A stretch of DNA of 20,942 nt from Flavobacteriales bacterium (GTDB lineage: Bacteria > Bacteroidota > Bacteroidia > Flavobacteriales_F > PHOS-HE28): positions 1 to 20,942 of the forward strand of contig JADZGG010000103.1 of assembly GCA_020854015.1 (NCBI GenBank), given 5' to 3'. Position 1 is the first letter of the stretch. Every line of letters starts with the position of its first letter. A model generated the notes under the pieces. The model did not search any database. It was not told the origin of the DNA and saw nothing but the letters and a program-made list of their open reading frames with translations. The position numbers and the translations under genes were made by a program. Below, one piece after another: positions 14,302 through 20,942 of this stretch.

Positions 14302-14335
14302 AAACCAGCGATCCCACCAATTCTCCCCTTTCCCC

Positions 14336-15322
14336 ATGCGCTACCGTCGCCTCGGCACCTCCGGCCTCCAGGTTTCTGAACTCTCCCTCGGCAGCTGGCT
14401 CACCTTCGGCAAGCAGATCGGCGATCCCATCGCGGAGAAGCTCATGAAGACCGCCTACGACAACGGCATCAACTTCTTCGACAACGCCGAGATCTACGCC
14501 CGCGGCGAAAGCGAGCGCGTGATGGGCAAGGTGCTGAAGAAAATGAAGTGGAGCCGCGACACATGGACCGTGAGCAGCAAGGTCTTCTTCGGCACCGGTG
14601 GCAAGCTCCCCACACAGGTAGGGCTCCACCGCAAGCATGTGGTGGAAGCCTGCCACGAAGCGCTCAAACGCCTGCAGGTGGACTACCTCGACCTTTACTT
14701 CTGCCACCGCCCGGACAAGAACACCCCCATAGCGGAAACGGTGTGGACCATGCACCAGCTGATCATGCAGGGCAAGATCCTCTACTGGGGTACCAGCGAA
14801 TGGAGCGCACAAGAGATCATGGAGGCGCACATGGTCGCGCAACAACATCACCTTATCGGGCCCGTGATGGAGCAGCCGCAGTACAACATGTTCCACCGCG
14901 ACAAGGTGGAAGTGGAGTTCGGCCAGATCTACAAGGGTGTGGGCTTGGGCACCACGGTATGGAGCCCCTTGGCCAGTGGCATCCTCAGCGGGAAGCACCG
15001 CGATACCAAGGCGAACAAGGGCACCCGTCTCACGATGGAAGGGCTCGATTGGCTTCGGGAGCGCGAGCTCACGGAGGCCCGCCTGAAGAAGGTGGACAAG
15101 CTGAAGACCGTCGCTGAGGGCCTGGACCTTTCACTGCCGGTGATGGCCCTGGCCTGGTGCCTGAAGAACCCGAACGTGAGCACCGTGATCCTCGGAGCTA
15201 GCAAGGAAGCACAGCTAAAGGAGAACTTGGGCGCGGTGGAAGCGCAGGATAAGCTTACTCCTGCGATACTGGCCAAGATCGAGAAGGTGTTGGATAATGC
15301 CCCGTTAAGGCCACAGTTCTGA
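14336..15322 (+). CDS. Aldo/keto reductase (Kv-beta-like subfamily)
   Basis: A 328-residue cytoplasmic NADPH-dependent oxidoreductase with the TIM-barrel pattern of the aldo/keto reductase superfamily. The tetrad is in place: Asp49 and Tyr54 (FFDNAEIYARGESE), Lys82 (VSSKVFF) and His124 (YLDLYFCHRPD). RRLGTSGLQVSELSLGSW at the N-terminus, and PVMALAWCLKNPNVSTVILGASKEAQLKENL near the C-terminus, are like the potassium-channel beta-subunit and YghZ-type branch. These act on aldehydes and ketones, including methylglyoxal in some cases; the substrate here is not known. The start follows a pyrimidine-rich leader with no Shine-Dalgarno. It is apparently a single-gene unit, with 158 bp to the next gene. 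Confidence 0.93.
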   Translation: MRYRRLGTSGLQVSELSLGSWLTFGKQIGDPIAEKLMKTAYDNGINFFDNAEIYARGESERVMGKVLKKMKWSRDTWTVSSKVFFGTGGKLPTQVGLHRKHVVEACHEALKRLQVDYLDLYFCHRPDKNTPIAETVWTMHQLIMQGKILYWGTSEWSAQEIMEAHMVAQQHHLIGPVMEQPQYNMFHRDKVEVEFGQIYKGVGLGTTVWSPLASGILSGKHRDTKANKGTRLTMEGLDWLRERELTEARLKKVDKLKTVAEGLDLSLPVMALAWCLKNPNVSTVILGASKEAQLKENLGAVEAQDKLTPAILAKIEKVLDNAPLRPQF

Positions 15323-15375
15323 GGGGCCAAGGGCAACGAGCCTTTCATTAAGAAGATGCTCCTATTGACCCTGTC

Positions 15376-15389
15376 CGTCGTTCACGACG
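15376..15389. repeat. Short inverted repeat in the gap after the aldo/keto reductase
   Basis: CGTCGT (15376-15381) pairs with ACGACG (15384-15389) around TC. It lacks a downstream T run, so it is not a standard terminator. It may be chance in GC-rich DNA. Confidence 0.3.
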
Positions 15390-15447
15390 ATCTCCATGTC
15401 GTTCGCCCGGTCCGGAACTCGATGATCGGTCGCACGCGGTAGCTTGG

Positions 15448-15466
15448 TCTTACGATGTCCGTAAGA
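15448..15466. promoter_or_regulatory. Inverted repeat just upstream of the SBBP gene
   Basis: TCTTACG (15448-15454) and CGTAAGA (15460-15466) are perfect 7-base arms around ATGTC, ending 14 bases before the ATG at 15481. The location suits an operator dyad or a leader hairpin affecting translation; neither is shown. Confidence 0.4.
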
Positions 15467-15480
15467 TCCCATTCACGACC

Positions 15481-17652
15481 ATGCGCCACCGATCATCATT
15501 CTTGCTCGCATCATTCAGCCTCGCGTCACTCAAGCTGTTCTCCCAAAGTCTGGAGTGGGCCACAGCTGTTAGTGGAACGCAACAGGAGATCGCGTTCGCG
15601 GTGACCGTTGATGCCGCCGGGTCCGTGATCACGGTCGGCACGTTCACCCTAACTGTTGACCTGGATCCCGGTCTTGGGTCGAACTTCGTGACGAGCAATG
15701 GAAGTTCGGACATCTACGTTCAAAAGCTGAACGCTGCAGGTCAGTTCGAATGGGGTCGCAGCCTTGGTGCGGGCGGTGCCGACCAGGGTCTGGGTGTGAC
15801 CACCGATGCCCAAGGGAATGTGATCTTGACCGGCAAGGTGAGCGGCACGGTGGACCTGGACCCGGGTTCAGGAACGCACCTGGTGACATCGGCGAACACC
15901 ACATTCGATGTGCTCCTGCTGAAGTTGGACCCGAACGGATCATTCATCTGGGGGCACATTTTCGGGGGCAACAACAATGATGTTGGTACGTCCGTGGCAG
16001 TGGACGCAATGGGCAACATACACACCACAGGTTCCATCGGCGCGGCCAGTGATCTTGATCCCGGTGCTGGTGTGTTCATGGCCGGTGGCAATGGCTCCAA
16101 CGACATCTTCGTTCAGCAGGTCGACGCCAGCGGGGCGTTCCTATGGGGAGCAGCCGTTGGCGGCACAGGAGAGGACAATGGATTTTCCGTTGCCTTGTCC
16201 GCTTCCGGAGAGGTGCATGTGACGGGGGAATTCCGCAACACGGTGGATTTTGATCCCGGCTCCGGGACGTTCTCGTTGACCTCGGCCGGTGCTCAAGACG
16301 TGTTCGCTTGTAAGCTGAGCACAAGCGGCGCCTTGATCTGGGCGAGACGTGCTGGGGGTACCGGTCTTGAGCGGGCTCGATCAGTGGCTGTGGATGGGAC
16401 CGGGGCTTCCATATATACGGGGGTGATCACCAGCAGCAGTGATATGGATCCGGGCGCAGGCGTGTTCACCTTGGTCGGTAACTTCAGCGAACCCGCCTAC
16501 CTCTGGAAACTTGATGCCAACGGAGGCCTCTTGTGGGCCTTTTTGCTGCCGGGCTTCATTTGCGAGGGTCGGGCTGTCCGTGTGGATGCATCAGGGTTGG
16601 TGCATGCAACCGGTTCCTTCGGAGGTGCCATGGACATCGACCCTGGTACTGGGACGAACAACTTGGTGGCAAATGGTGGAAGTGATGCCTACCTCATCGG
16701 GTATACCGCAGCCGGTGTTCTGCTCTTCGGCAACACCATCGGTAGCGCGCAGAACGACATTGGCCATGCCTTGGCGATCGGTCCAGGTGGTACCATGCAC
16801 TTGGCCGGCGAATTCCGACAGACGATCGATATGGATCCCGGGCCCAACAGCAGTCTGCTCATACCGGCCGGTGGACAGGATGCCTTCACCGCGAAGTACA
16901 ACAAGCCCGAGTGCATTGGTGTGAAAGTGGCGCTCAAAGCCATCTTGGAAGGTGCGCATACACCGGCTGACTTCCTGCCGATGTCCGACCTGCTACGGGC
17001 ACAGGGGTTCCTGCCACTGCAGGAACCATACACCGCCATGGGCTTCACGTTGGATCAGCCTGCCGCCACCAGTCCTTTGGTGTTGACGTGGACCCTGTCC
17101 AGTGCCGTCGTGGACTGGGTCATGGTCGAACTGCGTGATGCGGTGGTCAATGACTCTGTGGTGGGACGGCGCGCCGCACTGCTACGGCGCGATGGAGAAG
17201 TCGTCGCCGAGGACGGCGTGTCACCTGTGGCTTTCTGTCAGCCGGTCGGCTCGTATCATGTGGCTCTTCGCCATCGCAACCATTTGGGGGTGATGACCGC
17301 ATTTCCCATCGCCCTCACCAGTACGGCCATCGCCATTGATCTGTCCCTTTCAAGTACTGCCACCTATGGAATAGAGGCACGACATGATGTGGGGACCGCA
17401 CAGGTGCTTTGGACGGGCAACGTGCTCCAGGATGATCAGGTGAAGTATACTGGAGGGAACAATGATCGCGACCCCATACTGCAGCGCATCGGCGGCGTAT
17501 CACCAACTGCGACGCTGCCAGGTTACTGGCCGGAGGATGTGACCCTTGATGGAGTGGTGAAATACACGGGTGCAGGAAATGACCGCGATCGCGTTTTGCT
17601 TACCATCGGAGGGTCCGTGCCCACCAATACCCGCAGTGAACAGCTCCCGTGA
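15481..17652 (+). CDS. SBBP-repeat seven-bladed propeller protein with duplicated dockerin-like C-terminus
   Basis: A 723-residue exported protein with a signal peptide (about residues 1-22). Seven repeats of about 65 residues each carry (V/S/M/I)D(L/F/M/I)DPG, with DPG at residues 62, 127, 193, 258, 323, 387 and 452. Each is preceded by a VxxDxxGxxxxTG strand pair, as in SBBP beta-propellers. Residues 478-650 form a second region (VALKAILEGAH, VVDWVMVELRDA, YHVALRHRNHLGVMTAFPI). The C-terminus has two copies of a dockerin-like motif: VKYTGGNNDRDPIL (654-667) and VVKYTGAGNDRDRVL (692-706), each followed by (L/Q)xxIGG and a T/P-rich end, the second with DVTLDG before it. No type A sorting tail is visible, so this block may take its place in sorting or attachment. 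The kinase gene starts 34 bp downstream. Confidence 0.85.
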   Translation: MRHRSSFLLASFSLASLKLFSQSLEWATAVSGTQQEIAFAVTVDAAGSVITVGTFTLTVDLDPGLGSNFVTSNGSSDIYVQKLNAAGQFEWGRSLGAGGADQGLGVTTDAQGNVILTGKVSGTVDLDPGSGTHLVTSANTTFDVLLLKLDPNGSFIWGHIFGGNNNDVGTSVAVDAMGNIHTTGSIGAASDLDPGAGVFMAGGNGSNDIFVQQVDASGAFLWGAAVGGTGEDNGFSVALSASGEVHVTGEFRNTVDFDPGSGTFSLTSAGAQDVFACKLSTSGALIWARRAGGTGLERARSVAVDGTGASIYTGVITSSSDMDPGAGVFTLVGNFSEPAYLWKLDANGGLLWAFLLPGFICEGRAVRVDASGLVHATGSFGGAMDIDPGTGTNNLVANGGSDAYLIGYTAAGVLLFGNTIGSAQNDIGHALAIGPGGTMHLAGEFRQTIDMDPGPNSSLLIPAGGQDAFTAKYNKPECIGVKVALKAILEGAHTPADFLPMSDLLRAQGFLPLQEPYTAMGFTLDQPAATSPLVLTWTLSSAVVDWVMVELRDAVVNDSVVGRRAALLRRDGEVVAEDGVSPVAFCQPVGSYHVALRHRNHLGVMTAFPIALTSTAIAIDLSLSSTATYGIEARHDVGTAQVLWTGNVLQDDQVKYTGGNNDRDPILQRIGGVSPTATLPGYWPEDVTLDGVVKYTGAGNDRDRVLLTIGGSVPTNTRSEQLP

Positions 17653-17686
17653 TCGTTAAGTGCCTGCTGAGCACGAACTTGGGTCC

Positions 17687-19477
17687 ATGCGTGTCTTTTC
17701 AGTAGTCCTCCTGGTGCACTTCGTGCATGTCTCTTGTGCTCAGGCGGACAGCCTCTTGCGCGTGTTGCATACGCTACCGGATGACGGGTCCCGACTCCCA
17801 GTGCTCAACGCCTTGTTCCAGATCGAAGTGCATGCCCGACCGGACACTGCCTTGACGTACGCACAGGCTTATCAGGCCATAGCGCGCACAGTGAAGGATG
17901 AGCGGTTCCGCGCTGTGGCCGAAAGCATGCTGGGTCAAGCCTATATGGTCAAAGGTCATGATGCGGATGCTCTGCCGCACTTCCTCGAGGCTTTCACGTG
18001 GTATGAGCGACTGGACGATCAACGGTCCATACCGATGATCCGCGCCAACATCGCGGCCGTTCATGCCAGCGCAGGACGCTGGGAATTGGCACGTCGCGAG
18101 TACGTCGCGTCGATCGAAGGGTTCGGGTCGACCGGCCAGGGCACCTGGGCCGCCGGCGTGCTCAGCAGTTTGGCCGATACCTATGATGCTCTGGGCATGC
18201 GCGATAGTGCGATAGCCTGCTACGAAAGAGCTGCGATCGGCCTGGAGGCCACCGGGCTGACCATGCATGCTGCGGAAACACGGGCGACTGAAGCCGGTGT
18301 GCTTCTGGAGCAGGGTGAAGTGGACCGAGCCATCGCGTTGTACCGCGCGGCCTTGTCCGATACGGACATCGGAACGGATGCCATTGTGAGAACGCGCATT
18401 TTGTTGCGCACTGGACGCTATGACACAGAACGGGGCCTGTATGCGCGCGCGGACAGCGCCTTGCACGCTGCTTTGCATGTTGCCGAAACCGGTGGATTCG
18501 ACCTCGAGCGCAGCGAAGCTCATTTGGCATTGAGCGACCTCTACAGGGCCATGGGAAACCCGGAACAGGCGTTGCAGCACTTGCGCGACCATATGCTCTG
18601 GCATGACAAGCTGCGCTCGCAGCGAAATGCAGCGATCATCGCCGCAGCGCAGGAACGGTATGACAGTGCTCGGAAGGATGCCCTATTGGAGCACCGGAAC
18701 GCTGTCATCGCCCGGCAACGATTGCAGTTGGGTCTGGGGAGCGCCGCCGTCGTATTTCTTCTGGGTGCCGGCCTTGTGCTTTGGCGGAACCAGCGCCGGG
18801 AACGGTCGCACGCGCAACTCCTTCAGAAACAGAACAGTGTGATCGAGCAGGCCTTGAAGGACAAGGATCTGCTGCTGCGCGAAGTGCACCACCGTGTGAA
18901 GAACAACCTGCAGATCATCGGCGGCTTGTTGCGGATGCAAGGCCGGAACATCCAGGACCCAGCGGCTCAGGCGGCCGTTCGGGATAGTCAGGACCGTGTA
19001 CGAAGCATGTCCCTCATCCATCAGGACCTCTACAGGATCGACGATCCCCGTGGCATCGACATGTCCGGCTATGTGGAGAAGTTGGCGCGAGGCCTCCTTC
19101 AAAGCCACGGCATGGATCCGCAGCGTATCGCTGTCCGTGTCGACGTTCCACATCTCCACTTGGATGTTGACACTGCGATCCCTATCGGGTTGATCCTCAA
19201 CGAGCTGATCACCAACGCGCTCAAGCACGCATTCTCGGATGGACGAAAGGGATCCATCCAAGTGAGCTTGCACTTGCTCACCGATGGCTTGCACTTGATG
19301 GTCTGTGATGATGGCATAGGCTTGGGGTCGGGAACGACCGTTCAACCGGAGGCGACCGGTTTCGGTACCGGCATGCTGCGCACTTTCGCTGAGAAGCTCA
19401 AGGCCGACCATACTGTTGACCATGAGCAGGGAACGATCGTGCGGATGCTTATCCGCAATTACAAGCTGGCCGGATGA
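17687..19477 (+). CDS. TPR-containing sensor histidine kinase (HisKA_2 family)
   Basis: A 596-residue membrane sensor kinase. A signal peptide (MRVFSVVLLVHFVHVSCAQ) argues for the ATG at 17687 over the in-frame GTG at 17660. Residues from about 25 to 335 are helical repeats of TPR type in the periplasm (for example AESMLGQAYMVKGHDADALP and LSSLADTYDALGMRDSAIAC). One membrane helix spans about 347-366, followed by a coiled-coil linker. The cytoplasmic core has the HisKA_2 box LLREVHHRVKNNLQIIGGLL, with His402 the likely phosphorylated residue, then a HATPase_c domain with LNELITNALKHAF (about 503-515) and CDDGIGLGSG. It overlaps the response-regulator gene by 4 bp (ATGA), so the two form a two-component pair. 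Confidence 0.92.
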   Translation: MRVFSVVLLVHFVHVSCAQADSLLRVLHTLPDDGSRLPVLNALFQIEVHARPDTALTYAQAYQAIARTVKDERFRAVAESMLGQAYMVKGHDADALPHFLEAFTWYERLDDQRSIPMIRANIAAVHASAGRWELARREYVASIEGFGSTGQGTWAAGVLSSLADTYDALGMRDSAIACYERAAIGLEATGLTMHAAETRATEAGVLLEQGEVDRAIALYRAALSDTDIGTDAIVRTRILLRTGRYDTERGLYARADSALHAALHVAETGGFDLERSEAHLALSDLYRAMGNPEQALQHLRDHMLWHDKLRSQRNAAIIAAAQERYDSARKDALLEHRNAVIARQRLQLGLGSAAVVFLLGAGLVLWRNQRRERSHAQLLQKQNSVIEQALKDKDLLLREVHHRVKNNLQIIGGLLRMQGRNIQDPAAQAAVRDSQDRVRSMSLIHQDLYRIDDPRGIDMSGYVEKLARGLLQSHGMDPQRIAVRVDVPHLHLDVDTAIPIGLILNELITNALKHAFSDGRKGSIQVSLHLLTDGLHLMVCDDGIGLGSGTTVQPEATGFGTGMLRTFAEKLKADHTVDHEQGTIVRMLIRNYKLAG

Positions 19478-20184
19478 ACACGCACCACGCGGTTATTCTG
19501 ATCGTTGAAGATGAACCGCTGATAGCGGAGGACCTGGCCAGCATGCTGTCCGAGCTGGGTCATCTCGTTCATGGCCGTGCGCACGATGCGTGCACCGCTT
19601 TGCATGCTGTGCAGGTCGAGCGGCCGGACCTTGTGCTTCTGGATATACGGTTGAACGCTGGACCTGACGGCATAGCCATAGCAAAGGAGCTGCAGAACAT
19701 TGGCGTGCCTTTCGTCTTCGTCACCTCCCATGCCGATGACAGCACTTTGCAGCGGGCTTCGGAGACTCGGCCTGAGGGCTATATCGTCAAACCGTTCGAG
19801 CTGGAGGACCTAAGAGCGCAGTTGGCCATTGTGTTCGCCCGGCTGGACCACCGGACCGGGACCACCCGAACACCGGGCACTTTCCTGGTGCGCGATCGTG
19901 GCGCCTTGGTCAAGTTGCAGATCGACGCGATCCACTATGTCGAGGCGGATGACAACTACTGCACCATATACACGGAAGACAAACGCTACGTGGTCGCTTC
20001 CTCCTTGTCCGCGCTTGAGGAACGTCTATGTTCTCAGCACCTTGTGCGTGTGCATCGCAGCTACCTCGTTGATCTGCGCCTGATCACTTCGCTTCGTGAA
20101 CGCGAATTGCAACTCGGCGATCGAGTGCTGCCGGTCGGGCGCACGCACCGGAAGGAACTGTTACGTCGCTGGTCAGAGCGATAA
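19474..20184 (+). CDS. LytTR-family response regulator
   Basis: A 236-residue DNA-binding regulator. The N-terminal receiver domain (about residues 6-125) has the acidic pair in ILIVEDEPL (E12, D13), phosphoacceptor Asp57 (LVLLDIRL), the Thr/Ser switch in FVFVTSHAD (T84) and Lys106 in IVKPF. A linker leads to a LytTR DNA-binding domain (about 135-233): FLVRDRGALVKLQIDAIHYV, ADDNYCTIYTEDKRYVV, LVRVHRSYLVDL and LPVGRTHRKELL. Its start codon overlaps the stop of the kinase gene, so they are translationally coupled and the kinase is its likely partner. LytTR regulators bind direct-repeat promoters. Targets are unknown, although the upstream propeller gene and its promoter-proximal dyad are candidates by position. 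Confidence 0.94.
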   Translation: MNTHHAVILIVEDEPLIAEDLASMLSELGHLVHGRAHDACTALHAVQVERPDLVLLDIRLNAGPDGIAIAKELQNIGVPFVFVTSHADDSTLQRASETRPEGYIVKPFELEDLRAQLAIVFARLDHRTGTTRTPGTFLVRDRGALVKLQIDAIHYVEADDNYCTIYTEDKRYVVASSLSALEERLCSQHLVRVHRSYLVDLRLITSLRERELQLGDRVLPVGRTHRKELLRRWSER

Positions 20185-20435
20185 GCACATCGTCGTGAAC
20201 GGGTCCGGATGTGATGGTTTACGTGAAATGCGATGATCCAGTGGGCGACCGAGGGTCAGTACCCTTTTCTGGGGTGCACTTTGCTGCGGTTTTCCTTTGT
20301 GAAGAGTTGGACCTTCGACGGGTCTCCCGCTGAAGAGCGCTCAGAGTCTTAAGGACCGACCCACGATTGCATCAGGGTTCCTGCTACCCGCTTTATTGGC
20401 CAGAATAGGAAGCGGAAAGCCCGATGCTCGCTCTT
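20185..20435. other. Convergent gap between the two-component operon and the DUF1569 gene
   Basis: This stretch of about 250 bases has no supported gene and is visibly less GC-rich than the coding DNA. It contains the weak terminator at 20252-20268, a GAGCGCTC palindrome near 20335, and a hairpin with CCGCTT (20388-20393) pairing AAGCGG (20410-20415), which may mark the end of the leftward DUF1569 transcript although no T run follows it. Confidence 0.4.
20252..20268 (+). terminator. Weak candidate terminator after the two-component operon
   Basis: AGGGT and ACCCT pair over 5 bp around CAGT, with the last T beginning a run of four. It lies 68 bases after the response-regulator stop. The stem is short, so confidence is low. 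A second arm (GGGGT at 20271-20275) could compete for pairing with ACCC. Confidence 0.3.
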
Positions 20436-20900
20436 CTAAACCCCGAACTGGGTCAAGTGATGCTCGATGTGCTTCGCGAACAGGTTATTCCATTCCTGCG
20501 CCGTCATCACTCCGAAGCTGTGGTTGTCCTTTTCATCGAAGTGCTTGGCGCCCCAGGCCTGAACTTGGTTGATGTGGTCAATGATCCGCTTGCGTTCCAC
20601 TTCCAGTATACGTTCATCAGCAACGATGAAGTCGGGCGCCGTGCGCGAGTTCTTCGAGTAAGGCTTCGGACCCACGACGATCGGTTTCAGAAATCGCTTC
20701 AGCAGAAAGCGGACCACAGCGTTCGGTCGCTTGTGATCAGCGGAATAGGTGGGGTCGCAAACCATCTCGTAAGGCTTGCTGCAGTGCGCGAGCATCTGTG
20801 CGGCGTTCATTTTGCCCCATTGTGGCTTGGTGGTCGCGGTGAGCTTATTGATGCGGGCGATGTGCGCGTCGCAGACCGAGCGCTCGAAGATGTTCTGCAT
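20436..20900 (-). CDS. DUF1569 (DinB-like) protein
   Basis: A 154-residue cytoplasmic protein matching DUF1569, a family with the DinB-like four-helix fold. Seen motifs are LTATTKPQWGKMNAAQMLAH (20-39), KPYSKNSRTAPDFIVADER (79-97), and HSFGVMTAQEWNNLF with KHIEHHLTQFGV at the C-terminus. The His residues 39, 144 and 148 are placed like the metal triad of DinB proteins. These proteins are often thiol-dependent or metal-binding enzymes, but this family's activity is not known. The ATG at 20900 is preferred; the frame stays open to the window edge, but the added residues do not look like the family. TAGATTCG on the minus strand (20914-20907), one mismatch from the -7 box, sits just before it. 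Confidence 0.88.
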   Translation of the reverse strand: MQNIFERSVCDAHIARINKLTATTKPQWGKMNAAQMLAHCSKPYEMVCDPTYSADHKRPNAVVRFLLKRFLKPIVVGPKPYSKNSRTAPDFIVADERILEVERKRIIDHINQVQAWGAKHFDEKDNHSFGVMTAQEWNNLFAKHIEHHLTQFGV

Positions 20901-20942
20901 GATCCGCGAATCTAAGAGACCGACCTCTGTTCCATCATCCAA

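Larger units (their letters stand above)
13899..14335. other. Long non-coding region with hairpins, DnaA-like sites, a -7-like box and a CACATG array
   Basis: This is the only gap over 300 bases in the window. Open frames crossing it have compositions unlike real proteins and no recognisable domain. From left to right it holds a hairpin with a minus-strand T run (13918-13939), two further adjacent hairpins (13955-13987), a CCCGGG palindrome (14000-14005), a group of DnaA-box-like sequences (14111-14173), CACCTTTGCA (14217-14226), and four CACATG octamers (14272-14301) just before the aldo/keto reductase gene. No known RNA family (tRNA, tmRNA, RNase P, SRP, 6S) was recognised. Confidence 0.6.

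Noticed and set aside
13899..14335. Known structured RNA such as RNase P, SRP, tmRNA or 6S
   Set aside because: I looked for conserved core sequences of these RNAs on both strands and did not see them.
4222..17652. The repeated units in the propeller genes as DNA repeats or CRISPR-like arrays
   Set aside because: The periodicity is in the protein (blade motifs about 55-65 residues apart) with diverged DNA; there are no identical short repeats with spacers.

Overview
The window looks like chromosomal DNA from a GC-rich member of the Bacteroidota, most likely a Flavobacteriales relative. Three things point there. Two secreted proteins end in a type IX secretion (Por) sorting tail. Start codons lack Shine-Dalgarno sequences, and several are preceded by sequences resembling the Bacteroidota -7 box TAnnTTTG. 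The signalling pair is a HisKA_2 kinase with a LytTR regulator, and several families present (DUF1569, delta-60 and SBBP propellers) are common in that phylum. I see no rRNA, tRNA, CRISPR array, transposase or phage gene.

Layout. 1-4153: a DUF1254/DUF1214 exported protein, a small GIY-YIG-like protein, a leftward PD-(D/E)XK-like nuclease protein, a divergent outer-membrane-type protein and a small exported protein. 4222-5676 (-): a seven-repeat delta-60 propeller with a type IX tail. 5882-7244: a 5'(3')-deoxyribonucleotidase homologue lacking two catalytic aspartates, then a ChaN-like haem-binding-family protein. 7252-9009 (-): a large AsmA-like anchored envelope protein, divergent from an SLC13 permease and a YbhB/PEBP protein (9107-11133). 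11143-12574 (-): a compact operon of a RidA/2-aminomuconate-deaminase-like protein, a small membrane protein and a lipoprotein. 12681-13898: an Asp-box propeller with a type IX tail. 13899-14335: the only long non-coding stretch, with stacked hairpins, DnaA-box-like sites, a -7-like box and a tandem CACATG array. 14336-15322: an aldo/keto reductase. 15481-20184: a seven-repeat SBBP propeller with a duplicated dockerin-like C-terminus, then a TPR sensor kinase and LytTR regulator that overlap by 4 bp. 20436-20900 (-): a DUF1569 protein.

Taken together, much of the window serves the cell envelope: three surface propellers, a probable beta-barrel protein, an AsmA-like protein, a lipoprotein, a ChaN protein and a permease. 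Metabolic and regulatory genes are interspersed. I found no clear new defence or mobile system. The points most worth following are the apparent pseudo-deoxyribonucleotidase, the structured non-coding region at 13.9-14.3 kb, and the repeated C-terminal module of the SBBP protein.
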